A stretch of DNA of 64,000 nucleotides from Firmicutes bacterium HGW-Firmicutes-7 (lineage in GTDB: Bacteria > Bacillota > Clostridia > Lachnospirales > Vallitaleaceae), in NCBI GenBank assembly GCA_002841375.1, contig PGZO01000003.1, positions 165,139 to 229,138 of the forward strand, in the 5' to 3' direction. A program made the translations under genes and the position numbers. Positions 7,898-17,140 of the stretch are shown in pieces. The notes beneath the pieces were generated by a model that searched no databases, was not told where the DNA came from, and saw nothing but the letters and a program-made list of their open reading frames with translations. Position 1 is the stretch's first letter. The number at the start of each line of letters is the position of its first letter.

Positions 7898-8365
7898 CTA
7901 GGTTAAATTTGTTACTTTAAGAGACATTTCTCTTAAATTATATGATAATTGCTCAATAGTTTTTGAATCTAAACCTTCTGTAATAATTTCATTCCATTCG
8001 TTTAAAGCCTTTTTCAGATCCCCTTTTACTGAAAGACCTTTTTCAGTAATATAAATGCGGTTCTTCCGCCTGTCCACTTCGTCTTTTTTTCGTATTACAT
8101 ACCCTTTACTTTCCAATAAATTGATAGCGCGTGCAGTCGCTGCCTTATCTATGTAAAGATGGGAAGATAATGTCTCCTGGCTTACACCTTCTCGATAGTA
8201 TAATGTTAACAAAAAAGCATACTCTGAAGAGCTAATATCTAAATCCTTTAAGGCATGATTAATGAAAGACTGGAATTGTCTGTACAAAACTGAAATCCAT
8301 CTCCCCATTCTTGGAGGCTCTGCTATATGATCAACTTCTACACTATTATTTTCTTCTTCTTTCAT
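7898..8365 (-). CDS. MarR family transcriptional regulator
   Basis: This 155-residue winged-helix protein has the MarR core from about residue 30 to 145: a dimerisation helix, the recognition region ISSSEYAFLLTLYYREGVSQETLSSHLYIDKAATARAINLLESKGYV, and the wing with the DRRKNRIYIT signature. MarR regulators usually repress a divergent or downstream efflux gene and release DNA when they bind a small phenolic or lipophilic ligand. The MATE gene directly downstream is the obvious target. GAGGAGG precedes the ATG. Two TTGA-N4-TCAA palindromes over its promoter (8397-8440) suggest autorepression. Confidence 0.93.
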   Translation of the reverse strand: MKEEENNSVEVDHIAEPPRMGRWISVLYRQFQSFINHALKDLDISSSEYAFLLTLYYREGVSQETLSSHLYIDKAATARAINLLESKGYVIRKKDEVDRRKNRIYITEKGLSVKGDLKKALNEWNEIITEGLDSKTIEQLSYNLREMSLKVTNLT

Positions 8366-8396
8366 AATAACCTCCTCGTTGTCTTTTTAAATTTAA

Positions 8397-8440
8397 TTGA
8401 GTTATCAACCAATTTTACTACTTTATAGTTGATTTGTCAA
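8397..8440 (-). promoter_or_regulatory. marR-MATE promoter with two MarR-type palindromes
   Basis: On the minus strand TTGACA (8435-8440) and TAAAAT (8412-8417) are 17 bases apart. Two TTGA-N4-TCAA palindromes lie at 8429-8440, over the -35, and 8397-8408, just after the -10. Their centres are 32 bases apart, three helical turns. MarR-family dimers commonly bind such palindromes; the assignment to the adjacent regulator is inferred. Confidence 0.75.
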
Positions 8441-8597
8441 CCATTATTATGAGACTATGCACTCTATTTTGTGCAAGAAAGAACAACTATATACTTTTGA
8501 CACTATAACCAATTAATAATCTATTAATCTCACTATAAGTATGATATGTTAAGATAAGGTAATTATTAATATATAAATATGGAGGGATTATTTAAAA

Positions 8598-10658
8598 ATG
8601 AAAAAGAGACTTTTGATATTATTTGTTACAATTGTTTTTACCGCTTCTTCACTATTTACGACCTTTGCAAATAGTGAACAATCAAAGACGTTACCCCCTA
8701 ATGCAAATTCATCTATTCTAATCGATGGAAATTCTATCGATACGACAGATTTTCCAATCTATCTAGATGAAAGTTCCGTGGCAATGTATCCCTTGAGATT
8801 GATTGCTGAAAACCTTGGCGCTAACATATCTTGGGATAACGAAAAAAAAAGTGTGCTTATTAATTATGTTAATGGTGAAGTCGTCTTAATTCCATCTACT
8901 AAAATGGTTTATATAAACGGTGTTAATAAGCGTATCAATTATAATATTGAAAACAAGAATTCTAGCATCTATGTTCCTGCTGAGTTTATTCGAGACATTC
9001 TAACGGCTAACTTTGAACTGAACCCAACTAACCAGACAATAAGCATACAAAAACCTTCTAAGAGCCTTGAAGCACTAAATCTATCTGATTCCGAACAATT
9101 AATTCAAAAGAAACTAGCCACTTACCTTTCAAGCCTTGAGCTTAACAGAAACTTTTCAGGCCAAATTTTAGTAGAAACAAATGGCAAGGTTTTAATTGAC
9201 CGTTCTTATGGATATTCAGACTTTGAAAATCACGTGAAATCTTTTAATACAACGACCTTTGCCATTGGCTCAGTGACCAAGCAATTTACTGCTACAGCAA
9301 TTGCCCAACTCGTTGAAAAAAACAAATTGGCTTTTGATGACAAAGTGTCAAAATATCTAAGTGATGTTCCCTTTGGAGATAAAATCACCCTCCATCAATT
9401 ACTTACACACACATCAGGTCTTTACAATATCACAAGTGTTTCTGAAGTAATTAATCTTAAGCCATCAGAAATGACCTATACTAAATTAATATCCTTAATC
9501 AAAGATCAGCCCTTGGACTTTGAACCTGGAACAGAATGGCGGTATTCAAATACTGGCTATATTGTTTTAGGAGCAATTATAGAAAAAGTTTCTGAGCAAA
9601 CGCTGGAGACTTACCTGGAAGAAAATATTTTCAAGCCAGTTGGAATGGATCATACAGGTATTGCTTATCGTGCAAATGAAAAGCTTGTAACAGCAAATGG
9701 TTATACGGGCTATATGGACGTGGTTTTAGATAGCTTTGATGAAGTGTTGTTAAATCTAGCTTATGGTGCCGGTTACTTATGTTCAACTGCTGAAGATTTA
9801 TATAAATGGGATTTGTCTTTACAAGCAGGAAAGGTTGTTTCACCAGAAAGTTTATCTAAGATATTTGGTAAGCATGGTGATACCCACGAAATAGGTCAAT
9901 ATGGTTATGGCTGGTTTAGTGATACTGGCGCTTATGGAGAAGAAATTTCCCATGGTGGTAACACTTGTGGATTCACAAGTTTAAATGCTTTATTCCCAGA
10001 AAAAAATGCACACATCATTCTTCTTACCAACAAGGGCTATGTAAATCTTGTGACCATAAAAGATAGTATAATAAATATATTAAATTCTAACGTAGTCGCG
10101 CCCATTGAAGCAAGAGGAAGCTATGATATTCCAATTTCTGAACTAGAAAATTATGCTGGAAGCTTTGAAGCTGAAAACACTAAGGCAACCATTGTAAATA
10201 ATTCAGGAGCGCTTATGTTAAACCTTGATGGGATGACCTGTAGATTGATTGCAGAATCAAAAGAAAAATTATATTCTAGAGATATCGATGTTGAGTTGAA
10301 ATATATATTTAATACAAGTCGTGAAATTACAGGAATCCACTTACGGTTGTACGGATCAAATAGTGATTATAAGAAAACAAAGGGTAGTAATTATATAACC
10401 ATCTCAGAAACACAACTCGAAAAATATGTTGGTACTTATGAGATTAAAGAACTACTTCAATTCGTAGTTACTATTAAAGATGGAAAGCTCATTTTCAAGG
10501 TTGAAGGCCAACCTGAAGTTGAAGTCACTCCTTTATCTGAAACTGAATTTGAGTCATTACTCTATGGTGTCAAAATTAAATTCGATAATATTGATACTCC
10601 GAAAGGATGTACCATTAATCAAGCTGGTTTACAGTTCAATGCAACAAAATTAAAGTAA
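8598..10658 (+). CDS. Secreted serine beta-lactamase/DD-peptidase family protein with stalk domain
   Basis: The 686-residue protein starts with a signal peptide (residues 1 to about 25). Residues about 35-150 form a copper-amine-oxidase-N-type stalk domain, with PLRLIAENLGANISWD and SSIYVPAEFIRDIL segments. A class C-like penicillin-binding fold spans about residues 165-495, with SVTK (Ser225, Lys228), YSN (Tyr316) and HGG (His452) in place. About 190 further residues at the C-terminus look like two small beta domains. Such proteins may be D-aminopeptidases, esterases or peptidoglycan-active enzymes; beta-lactam hydrolysis cannot be assumed. AGGAG precedes the ATG at 8598 and transcription appears monocistronic, divergent from marR. 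Confidence 0.88.
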   Translation: MKKRLLILFVTIVFTASSLFTTFANSEQSKTLPPNANSSILIDGNSIDTTDFPIYLDESSVAMYPLRLIAENLGANISWDNEKKSVLINYVNGEVVLIPSTKMVYINGVNKRINYNIENKNSSIYVPAEFIRDILTANFELNPTNQTISIQKPSKSLEALNLSDSEQLIQKKLATYLSSLELNRNFSGQILVETNGKVLIDRSYGYSDFENHVKSFNTTTFAIGSVTKQFTATAIAQLVEKNKLAFDDKVSKYLSDVPFGDKITLHQLLTHTSGLYNITSVSEVINLKPSEMTYTKLISLIKDQPLDFEPGTEWRYSNTGYIVLGAIIEKVSEQTLETYLEENIFKPVGMDHTGIAYRANEKLVTANGYTGYMDVVLDSFDEVLLNLAYGAGYLCSTAEDLYKWDLSLQAGKVVSPESLSKIFGKHGDTHEIGQYGYGWFSDTGAYGEEISHGGNTCGFTSLNALFPEKNAHIILLTNKGYVNLVTIKDSIINILNSNVVAPIEARGSYDIPISELENYAGSFEAENTKATIVNNSGALMLNLDGMTCRLIAESKEKLYSRDIDVELKYIFNTSREITGIHLRLYGSNSDYKKTKGSNYITISETQLEKYVGTYEIKELLQFVVTIKDGKLIFKVEGQPEVEVTPLSETEFESLLYGVKIKFDNIDTPKGCTINQAGLQFNATKLK

Positions 10659-10679
10659 TCATACTCATTTTTCAATTTC

Positions 10680-10717
10680 AAATTGCCATGAACCTGTCAA
10701 AGGGTACATGGCAATTT
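10680..10717. terminator. Hairpin between convergent genes
   Basis: AAATTGCCATG and CATGGCAATTT form an 11-pair stem extended by an inner ACC/GGT. It lies 21 bases after the beta-lactamase-family stop and just before the end of the minus-strand DUF2164 gene (10730). It is probably a shared terminator, though the T-runs are short. Confidence 0.65.
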
Positions 10718-10729
10718 CCATGCTATGGC

Positions 10730-10969
10730 TTATTTCATAATTCCATATAAATCTTCAACTTTTTCGTTCATATATTTTTGTACATCACTTACTGCTTGAT
10801 TATAGTAATATGGACCTAGCTTATCTGTTATAAAATCTAAAATAAGTTCCCCTGCCAATTCACCAATTAAATCTTCTCTTTCTCGGGCAAAATATTCTCT
10901 GATTTCCTCTACTGCTTTTTTCTTTTGTTCTTTAGCAAGTTCTATTTTACTGTTTTTTGGGTTTCTCAT
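10730..10969 (-). CDS. DUF2164 domain protein
   Basis: This 79-residue protein matches the uncharacterised DUF2164 family: IELAKEQKKKAVEEIREYFARER, then ELAGELILDFITDKLGPYYYNQAVSDVQKYM and VEDLYGIMK. It is predicted to be helical and cytoplasmic, with no catalytic motif. I chose the ATG at 10969 because AGGAGG lies six bases upstream; the longer frame would begin inside that spacer. It follows the GNAT gene with a 75-base gap and may be transcribed with it. The molecular function is not known to me. Confidence 0.85.
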   Translation of the reverse strand: MRNPKNSKIELAKEQKKKAVEEIREYFAREREDLIGELAGELILDFITDKLGPYYYNQAVSDVQKYMNEKVEDLYGIMK

Positions 10970-11044
10970 AACCAACCTCCTATTGTCATCGGGAAAAATA
11001 TATTCCAACATACATAACTCTAAAGTGTGAGCCTTATTTATAGC

Positions 11045-11512
11045 TTACTGTTTACGCTCTTTTTCTCTAATCATAGGAATATATGTAATACCACTTTTAA
11101 TTAGTTCCCCTGCAATTTTAGTAAATCCTAATTTTTCATATATCGTTACTGCATAAGGTGAAGCATTTACTGTAATTTCGGGCGATGATTCATCAAAAGC
11201 CTCCTTGAACAGCTTCTTAGCTATTCCTTTTTTATGATGCTGTTTCTTTACGAATAATAAACATATATGACTATCGTCCCGTGTTTCAATAATTCCTACG
11301 AGCTCATCTCTTTCCTTTGCAATGAATACCTTATGCTGTTGGTTCTCCAATCTATTGATAACATTTTCAGGACGAATCATTTCATAAAAAGTCTTTACCC
11401 CTTCTAAGGAATAATCAGGTCCAATATAACAATCAAAAACCTGTTTTATAAGATTTTGGACAGCTATTGCATCATCAGCTTTCATAGGGCATACTACAAT
11501 TGTATCATTCAT
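11045..11512 (-). CDS. GNAT family N-acetyltransferase
   Basis: This 155-residue cytoplasmic protein has the GNAT fold: an N-terminal strand-helix segment (DDAIAVQNLIKQVFDCYIG), central strands ending in SHICLLFVKKQHHKKGIAKKLFKEAF, where the acetyl-CoA pyrophosphate-binding loop (HHKKGIAKKL) lies, and the YAVTIYEKLGF C-terminal motif. AAGGAG precedes the ATG. The substrate is not predictable; relatives acetylate small amines, antibiotics or protein N-termini. It is a lone gene next to the DUF2164 gene. Confidence 0.88.
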   Translation of the reverse strand: MNDTIVVCPMKADDAIAVQNLIKQVFDCYIGPDYSLEGVKTFYEMIRPENVINRLENQQHKVFIAKERDELVGIIETRDDSHICLLFVKKQHHKKGIAKKLFKEAFDESSPEITVNASPYAVTIYEKLGFTKIAGELIKSGITYIPMIREKERKQ

Positions 11513-11639
11513 AAATACTCCTTATATACTTTATATTTCAGTTTTTTTCTTTTCAAATTATATCATTTTAGGTTTTATGTTACAAGTTATTCAACCAAAT
11601 TTATTCTGTATACTTAAAATGAATAGTAAATATTGCCTA
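11513..11639. other. Intergenic start of the riboswitch region
   Basis: The roughly 420-base gap between the GNAT gene and the small gene at 11937 holds a promoter, riboswitch and terminator from 11640 to 11817. I see nothing definable in 11513-11639, nor in 11818-11936 other than the ribosome site of the small gene. Confidence 0.5.
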
Positions 11640-11668
11640 TTGAATTAACATCAATATTCTTATATATT
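11640..11668 (+). promoter_or_regulatory. Promoter of the riboswitch transcript
   Basis: TTGAAT (11640-11645) and TATATT (11663-11668) are 17 bases apart and would start transcription near 11675, just before the riboswitch aptamer. Confidence 0.6.
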
Positions 11669-11683
11669 TTTATAAGAACTTAA

Positions 11684-11775
11684 TGTCGAAATAGCACAAC
11701 TATTGAAAAATAGTGTCGCAAAGTTATGGGTCTAAAGCATATATTGCTATGATTGCCAAGCCACCGAAACATTTA
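11684..11775 (+). ncRNA. Cyclic di-GMP-I (GEMM-I) riboswitch
   Basis: The segment contains the conserved GEMM-I landmarks in order. These are an AGCACA strand, a hairpin ACTATT-GAAA-AATAGT with the GNRA tetraloop, then GTCGCAAAGTTATGGGTCTA, a variable hairpin, and GATTGCCAAGCCACCGAAA. These match the class I c-di-GMP aptamer, in which the GAAA loop docks on a receptor across the binding pocket. A terminator follows 18 bases later (11794-11817), so the likely readout is premature termination. The downstream genes are a 61-residue protein and possibly cardiolipin synthase. Confidence 0.9.
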
Positions 11776-11793
11776 TGGACATATTCATAATAT

Positions 11794-11817
11794 GACATCT
11801 ATGTAGATGTCTTTTTT
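11794..11817 (+). terminator. Terminator of the c-di-GMP riboswitch
   Basis: GACATCTA and TAGATGTC pair almost without a loop and are followed by six T residues. The hairpin lies directly after the aptamer and before the first gene, as expected for an expression platform. Confidence 0.88.
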
Positions 11818-11936
11818 GCATTTATACCATGGTCCGATATTTTCTATGTGGCAGTATTGAGGGTCAAATGTCGCACCATAAATAGGTAACAAATTTTTCA
11901 ATGTTATAAATCTTTATTATGATGAGAAGGAAGTGT

Positions 11937-12122
11937 ATGATGATTACCAACAATTATTTTCGTCAAGAAATCACATCAGTTATAGAAGAAATTCACAAAT
12001 CTATTAGTATAGAGAAATTGATGTATTCTGAAAATGAATTACTAGAGATTATCCAAAAAGCGCTTGAACATAATGAGATGGCAATGTATTTACTCTATGA
12101 ACTCTATATGTCTATTCAATAA
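11937..12122 (+). CDS. Small helical protein behind the c-di-GMP riboswitch, function unknown
   Basis: This 61-residue acidic, helical protein (start MMITNNYFRQEITSVIEEIH) has no signal peptide or membrane segment. I chose the ATG at 11937 because AAGGA lies five to six bases upstream. An earlier ATG at 11919 would put that site inside the gene. The size and helix-turn-helix layout recall Spo0E-type phosphatases, but the S-x-x-x-D motif of that family is absent (IIQKALEH is found instead). It is the first gene after the riboswitch terminator, so its expression should respond to c-di-GMP. I do not recognise the family. Confidence 0.65.
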   Translation: MMITNNYFRQEITSVIEEIHKSISIEKLMYSENELLEIIQKALEHNEMAMYLLYELYMSIQ

Positions 12123-12194
12123 CCTTATTTATAATAGGTTTGTCCTCAATATTTATCATTGTTTATTTTAATTTTCATAACTGAAAAAAAACAG

Positions 12195-12223
12195 TTGAAT
12201 ACCTCCAATATAATAGGTAAAAT
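12195..12223 (+). promoter_or_regulatory. Local promoter of the cardiolipin synthase gene
   Basis: TTGAAT (12195-12200) and TAAAAT (12218-12223) are 17 bases apart. Between them, ACCTCC (12201-12206) is complementary to GGAGGT (12248-12253), the ribosome site of the next gene. A transcript reading through from the riboswitch could hide that site, while one started here could not. Confidence 0.5.
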
Positions 12224-12257
12224 ATAAGTATCATCCTATGATGAATCGGAGGTTATA

Positions 12258-13715
12258 ATGATTGAATATTTTACTTCGTTAGGTATTAATTATATGACCA
12301 TTTTTGTTCTCAATTTGGTTCTTTCAGCTATTGCTATTTCTTTAGAGCGAAAAAATCCTACCGCTACCTTAGCTTGGTTATTTTTCATGACTTCCTTGCC
12401 TGGTATTGGTTTTTTGTTTTTTCTACTTCTGTCACAAAATATATCCAAACGTAAAATCTTCAAATACACAGCCGAAGAAAGCGAACTGTATACATCATTT
12501 CTAGCCAAACAAGCAAGATCTTTTCGAGAAGGAACGTTTAAATTTAACGATGTAGACATATCCTATTTCTCTGATATGATTCTCTTTCATAACAGACTAA
12601 GCGAATCCTTTTACTCACAAAATAATGAAATATCTATTTTTACCGATGGAAATAATAAATTCAAAGACTTATTAATTGAAATTGAAAATGCCACACACCA
12701 CATTCATGTTTTATATTATATATTAAAAAATGATGATTTAGGTAACAAACTATTACGACTGTTATCGAAAAAAGCACGCCAAGGTGTTGAGGTGAGACTT
12801 TTATTAGATCATGTTGGGGCTAGGTCATTATCAAAACATCAAATTCAAGCACTAAGAAATGACGGTTGTGAGGTAGCTTTTTTCTTCCCTTCCAAATTGA
12901 AATATTTTAACTTCAAAGCAAATTACCGTAACCATAGAAAGATTGTAGTAATTGATGGTAGGATTGGTTATGTTGGGGGCTTTAATATTGGTGATGAATA
13001 TATAGGAAAATCTAAAAAATTCGGATATTGGAGAGATACACATTTAAAAATTATAGGTGACTCTGTTATATCCCTTCAGTTAAGATTTTTTCTCGATTGG
13101 AGGCATGCATCAAAAAAACTTCTAGAAATTAGTACACATTATATAAAAGAATCCTCTTCAACGGGTCATGCAGGGGTACAAATCGTTTCAAGTGGTCCCG
13201 ATACACTCCATGAGCAGATTAAGCAAGGATATATAAAAATGATTAACAAGGCAAGCACTTACATATATATCCAAACGCCTTATTTTGTCCCTGATGAAAG
13301 TATTTTAGAGGCACTTAAGATTGCTGCTGTATCAGGAATAGATGTAAGAATTATGATTCCTAGCATTCCTGATCATCTTTTTGTACATTGGGCAACCTAT
13401 TCTCACATTGGTGAGCTTCTTCCCTATGGTGTCCGAGTTTTCATATATGAAAAAGGATTTCTTCATTCAAAAACAATAACTATTGATGATATTATTTGTT
13501 CAGTTGGTACTTGTAACTTTGACATACGTAGCTTTAGATTAAATTTCGAAGTAAATGCATTTGTTTATGATAAAGAAACGTCAAGTTCTTTAAGAACTGC
13601 TTATGAAGAAGATTTAAATTACTGTAGAGAGATGACTTTAGAAATATACCAAAGTCGCACTTTCCTCATCAAAACAAAAGAAACAGTATCTAGATTGTTT
13701 TCACCCCTTTTATGA
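12258..13715 (+). CDS. cls: Cardiolipin synthase
   Basis: This 485-residue phospholipase D superfamily enzyme condenses phosphatidylglycerol to cardiolipin at the membrane. Two N-terminal membrane helices (about residues 10-28 and 38-58) precede two PLD domains with complete HKD motifs: His226-x-Lys228-x4-Asp233 and His403-x-Lys405-x4-Asp410. Length and order are standard for bacterial ClsA-type enzymes. A CGGAGG ribosome site precedes the ATG. It lies 135 bases after the small riboswitch-controlled gene and may be read from that transcript, from its own promoter, or both. Other PLD-family activities are less likely given the two helices. Confidence 0.94.
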   Translation: MIEYFTSLGINYMTIFVLNLVLSAIAISLERKNPTATLAWLFFMTSLPGIGFLFFLLLSQNISKRKIFKYTAEESELYTSFLAKQARSFREGTFKFNDVDISYFSDMILFHNRLSESFYSQNNEISIFTDGNNKFKDLLIEIENATHHIHVLYYILKNDDLGNKLLRLLSKKARQGVEVRLLLDHVGARSLSKHQIQALRNDGCEVAFFFPSKLKYFNFKANYRNHRKIVVIDGRIGYVGGFNIGDEYIGKSKKFGYWRDTHLKIIGDSVISLQLRFFLDWRHASKKLLEISTHYIKESSSTGHAGVQIVSSGPDTLHEQIKQGYIKMINKASTYIYIQTPYFVPDESILEALKIAAVSGIDVRIMIPSIPDHLFVHWATYSHIGELLPYGVRVFIYEKGFLHSKTITIDDIICSVGTCNFDIRSFRLNFEVNAFVYDKETSSSLRTAYEEDLNYCREMTLEIYQSRTFLIKTKETVSRLFSPLL

Positions 13716-13793
13716 TTTTTCACCCACACTGATTTTTGAAGATTCTCTCCCACTGGGGACTTTCTTTATTAAGATAAATCATAAAATTAGTTC

Positions 13794-13828
13794 TTGCATA
13801 TTTATTAACTATAATGTATAATTAGTCA
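13794..13828 (+). promoter_or_regulatory. argGH promoter with two ARG-box-like sites
   Basis: TTGCAT (13794-13799) and TATAAT (13817-13822) are 17 bases apart. Two ArgR-like 14-mers, TGCATATTTATTAA (13795-13808) and TGTATAATTAGTCA (13815-13828), start 20 bases apart and cover the promoter, the same layout as at argC (4098-4132). Confidence 0.78.
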
Positions 13829-13863
13829 TTATTAGAATACTTAATCGTATAGGAGGCAAACAA

Positions 13864-15075
13864 ATGAAAGAAAAAGTAGTTTTAGCATATTCAGGTGGTT
13901 TAGACACAACAGTAATTATTCCTTGGCTTCAAGAAAACTATAATTACGAAGTAATTGCAGTTTGTGTAGACGTTGGCCAAGGTAAGGAAATAGATGGTTT
14001 AGAGGAAAGAGCACTATCAACTGGTGCAAGCAAGCTCTATATTGAAAATGTTACGGATGAATTCATTGATGAGTATGTTATACCAACAATGCAAGCAGGT
14101 GCTAAATATGAAAACAAATATTTATTAGGTACGTCTATGGCACGTCCTGTGATCGCAAAAAGATTAGTAGAAATCGCATTAAAAGAAGGTGCTACTGCAA
14201 TCTGTCATGGCGCTACAGGAAAAGGCAACGATCAAGTTCGTTTTGAATTGACGGTTAAAGCCTTAGCGCCACATATTAGAATTATTGCTCCTTGGCGTAT
14301 TTGGGATATTAAATCCCGTGAAGATGCAATTGCATATTTAGATGCTCGTGGTATTCAAGCCCCAATGAAAAAAGGTGACACCTATAGTAGAGACCGTAAT
14401 CTATGGCATTTGAGCCATGAAGGACTTGAACTTGAAGACCCTTCAATCGAACCTAATTATGATAAATTACTCCAAATGTCGGTCTCACCTGAAAAGGCTC
14501 CTGATACACCTACTTATGTTGAAATAGGTTTTGAAAAAGGTTATCCAAATAATTTAAATGGTGAATCTATGCCAGCTTCCCAATTGATTGCTCAGCTTAA
14601 TGAAATTGGTGGCAAAAATGGTATAGGTATTATTGATATCGTTGAAAACCGTGTTGTAGGCATGAAATCAAGAGGGGTATATGAGACTCCTGGTGGTTCA
14701 ATTCTATATGCAGCACATCAAGAATTAGAATACCTTTGCTTAGATAAACAGACCATTGCATACAAGAGTACGCTAGCTGTAAAATTTGCAGAATTGACCT
14801 ATAGTGGAGAATGGTTTACGCCTCTTCGTGAAGCGCTTACAGCCTTCGTAGATTCAACTCAACAAACAATTACTGGTACTGTAAAATTGAAACTATACAA
14901 AGGAAATATCATTCCTGCCGGCGCAACTTCTGACTATTCACTTTATAACGAAAGTATTGCTAGCTTTACAACCGGAGAACTATATGACCATCATGATGCT
15001 GAAGGCTTCATTAACCTATTTGGTTTATCCTTAAAAGTTCGTGCAATGATGCTGCAACAAAACGAAAACAAATAG
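13864..15075 (+). CDS. argG: Argininosuccinate synthase
   Basis: ArgG joins citrulline and aspartate with ATP, the seventh step of arginine synthesis. The 403-residue protein has the ATP-binding AYSGGLDTT loop at residues 9-17, [12 protein letters not shown] (about residue 117) for citrulline and aspartate contacts, and the [10 protein letters not shown] segment (about residue 270). TAGGAGG precedes the ATG. It is the first gene of an argG-argH operon with ARG-box-like sites over its promoter. The absence of argF and carAB here means that citrulline supply is encoded elsewhere. Confidence 0.98.
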   Translation: MKEKVVLAYSGGLDTTVIIPWLQENYNYEVIAVCVDVGQGKEIDGLEERALSTGASKLYIENVTDEFIDEYVIPTMQAGAKYENKYLLGTSMARPVIAKRLVEIALKEGATAICHGATGKGNDQVRFELTVKALAPHIRIIAPWRIWDIKSREDAIAYLDARGIQAPMKKGDTYSRDRNLWHLSHEGLELEDPSIEPNYDKLLQMSVSPEKAPDTPTYVEIGFEKGYPNNLNGESMPASQLIAQLNEIGGKNGIGIIDIVENRVVGMKSRGVYETPGGSILYAAHQELEYLCLDKQTIAYKSTLAVKFAELTYSGEWFTPLREALTAFVDSTQQTITGTVKLKLYKGNIIPAGATSDYSLYNESIASFTTGELYDHHDAEGFINLFGLSLKVRAMMLQQNENK

Positions 15076-15115
15076 ATTATCCTTAATAATCAATACTCAT
15101 AAAGGAAGTGATTAA

Positions 15116-16495
15116 ATGAAGCTCTGGGGCGGTAGATTTTCTAAATCAACCCATGCAATGGTAGATGACTTCAACTCCTCTATACGGTTTGACGAAAGAC
15201 TTTATAGGCAAGACATTGCTGGCAGTATAGCTCATGTTACTATGCTCGGTGAGCAGGCAATTATTCCAATAGAAGATTCAAAAACCATCATTGTAGCGCT
15301 CGGTGAAATATTAAAAGAAATTGAAGCAGGTCAAGTTACCTTCGATATTGAAGCTGAAGATATTCATATGAACGTCGAAAAGCTTTTGATTGAAAAAATC
15401 GGAGATGTAGGTAAGAAACTCCATACTGGTCGGAGCCGTAATGACCAAGTAGCGCTTGATATGAGAATGTATATAAAAAACGAAATCCTGGAAATAGATA
15501 AAATGATTGGTTCGTTACAAAGTGTTCTTTTGAAACTTTGCAAGGAAAATTTAGATACCATTATGCCTGGATACACGCATTTACAAAAAGCTCAACCAAT
15601 AACCTTTTCCCACCATTTGATGGCTTATTTTGAAATGTTTAAAAGAGATCGTTCTAGACTTAAAGATGCATATAAACGAACAAATGTATTACCTCTTGGA
15701 TCTGGTGCCTTAGCTACAACAACCTATCCTCTTGATAGAGAAATGGTTGCTAAATTATTAGATTTTGATAGCATTTGTCTTAATAGTATTGATGGCGTTT
15801 CAGATAGAGATTTTTGCATAGAACTCCTTAGTGCTCTCTCTACGCTAATGATGCATCTAAGTCGTTTCAGTGAAGAAATTATCTTATGGTGTACCAATGA
15901 ATTTAATTTTATTGAGTTAGATGATGCTTATAGTACAGGAAGTAGTATTATGCCTCAAAAGAAAAACCCTGATATTCCTGAATTGGTTCGCGGGAAAACT
16001 GGTCGCGTATATGGTTCTCTTTTCAGCTTACTTACAACGATGAAATCATTACCCCTAGCCTATAATAAAGATATGCAAGAAGATAAAGAGGTCACCTTTG
16101 ATGCTATCGATACAGTGAAAATGTGTCTTCCAATTTTTAAGGATATGTTAAATACACTAAAAATTAATAAAGAAAAAATGTATCAAGGTGCTGGAGGCGG
16201 ATTTACAAATGCCACCGATGCAGCAGATTATTTAGTAAAAAAGGGCGTGCATTTTAGAAATGCTCATGAAATAATTGGTAAGTTAGTCCTGTATTGTATT
16301 AATACCAATAAAACTTTAGAAGAGCTCACTTTAAATGAATACCGTACTATATCTGATGTATTTTCCAGTGATTTATACAATGAAATCTCTTTAGAAGCAT
16401 GTGTGAATAAAAGGAACGTAATTGGTGGTCCCTCTCAAGAAATGATGATTAAAGTTATCGAAATAAATGAAAAGTACCTAACAAAACAATATTAA
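15116..16495 (+). CDS. argH: Argininosuccinate lyase
   Basis: ArgH cleaves argininosuccinate to arginine and fumarate. The 459-residue protein begins [12 protein letters not shown] and carries the fumarase/aspartase superfamily signature [12 protein letters not shown] (about residue 281), plus the [15 protein letters not shown] segment (about residue 103). AGGAAG precedes the ATG. It lies 40 bases after argG and is followed by a strong hairpin (16507-16531), so argGH is a two-gene unit. Confidence 0.98.
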   Translation: MKLWGGRFSKSTHAMVDDFNSSIRFDERLYRQDIAGSIAHVTMLGEQAIIPIEDSKTIIVALGEILKEIEAGQVTFDIEAEDIHMNVEKLLIEKIGDVGKKLHTGRSRNDQVALDMRMYIKNEILEIDKMIGSLQSVLLKLCKENLDTIMPGYTHLQKAQPITFSHHLMAYFEMFKRDRSRLKDAYKRTNVLPLGSGALATTTYPLDREMVAKLLDFDSICLNSIDGVSDRDFCIELLSALSTLMMHLSRFSEEIILWCTNEFNFIELDDAYSTGSSIMPQKKNPDIPELVRGKTGRVYGSLFSLLTTMKSLPLAYNKDMQEDKEVTFDAIDTVKMCLPIFKDMLNTLKINKEKMYQGAGGGFTNATDAADYLVKKGVHFRNAHEIIGKLVLYCINTNKTLEELTLNEYRTISDVFSSDLYNEISLEACVNKRNVIGGPSQEMMIKVIEINEKYLTKQY

Positions 16496-16506
16496 AGTGA
16501 GTTTTT

Positions 16507-16531
16507 AGGGACGTATGAAAAATACGTCCCT
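16507..16531 (+). terminator. Terminator of argGH
   Basis: AGGGACGTAT and ATACGTCCCT form a 10-pair stem around a GAAAA loop, 11 bases after the argH stop codon. A weak T-rich stretch follows. Confidence 0.78.
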
Positions 16532-16553
16532 TCGTTTCACTTCATATACTTTC

Positions 16554-16970
16554 TTATAAATATACTTTAAGTATCCTACCAAATTCCACAATATCAACTG
16601 GCTTCATAATGCAATTATTCATTCCAGCCCTGTAGTAGCTCTCAATTTGTTCTTCTTTCACATTTGCTGTTAATGCAATAATAGGAGTGCTCCTATACTT
16701 TTCCTCCTTTCTGATGTTCTTTGTAAATTCAATTCCATCCATTATAGGCATTCTAATATCTGTTATAATCAAATCATACTCATTCTCCCCAGCTTTTTCT
16801 AATCCCTCTACCCCATTCTCTACAACATGAACTTCGTGAATACCTATCATACCCAGCATTTCAACTGCTAGCATTTGATTAATCTTATTATCTTCAAGTA
16901 CTAGCACCCGTATTTTTCTATTGCTGTTCACTTCATATGTATTTGGCACTGTTCTAGGTTCAAAGCTCAT
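16554..16970 (-). CDS. Stand-alone response regulator receiver protein
   Basis: This 138-residue cytoplasmic protein is a single CheY-like receiver domain after a roughly 20-residue leader. The acidic pair lies in VLVLEDNKINQM, the phospho-accepting aspartate in DLIITDIRMPIMDG, the conserved threonine in PIIALTANV, and the lysine in NNCIMKPVD. The EDNKINQ and ALTANV wording is typical of receiver domains found in hybrid kinases. There is no output domain and no partner kinase nearby. It may relay phosphate or have lost its partner module. AGGAAG lies upstream of the ATG at a rather long spacing. Confidence 0.88.
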   Translation of the reverse strand: MSFEPRTVPNTYEVNSNRKIRVLVLEDNKINQMLAVEMLGMIGIHEVHVVENGVEGLEKAGENEYDLIITDIRMPIMDGIEFTKNIRKEEKYRSTPIIALTANVKEEQIESYYRAGMNNCIMKPVDIVEFGRILKVYL

Positions 16971-17097
16971 AACACACCACTTCCTAATATGTAATACCTT
17001 ATTATAACGCTATCCTGTGTACTTATGATGTCCAAAATTATTATTTTTTACATTTACAAGCTAGTAATCAAAGAGTACTTGCTTCGTTATATTAAAA

Positions 17098-17123
17098 GCA
17101 CCCTAGAAAAATTCTAAGGTGCT
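17098..17123 (-). terminator. Terminator of glgB
   Basis: On the minus strand AGCACCTTAGAA pairs with TTCTAGGGTGCT (one G-U), followed by TTTTAAT, 18 bases after the glgB stop codon. Confidence 0.85.
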
Positions 17124-17140
17124 CTTGAACAATATATTAA

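Noticed and set aside
11937..12122. Spo0E-family phosphatase for the 61-residue protein
   Set aside because: Size and helical layout are similar, but the S-x-x-x-D motif is not present, so I left it unnamed.
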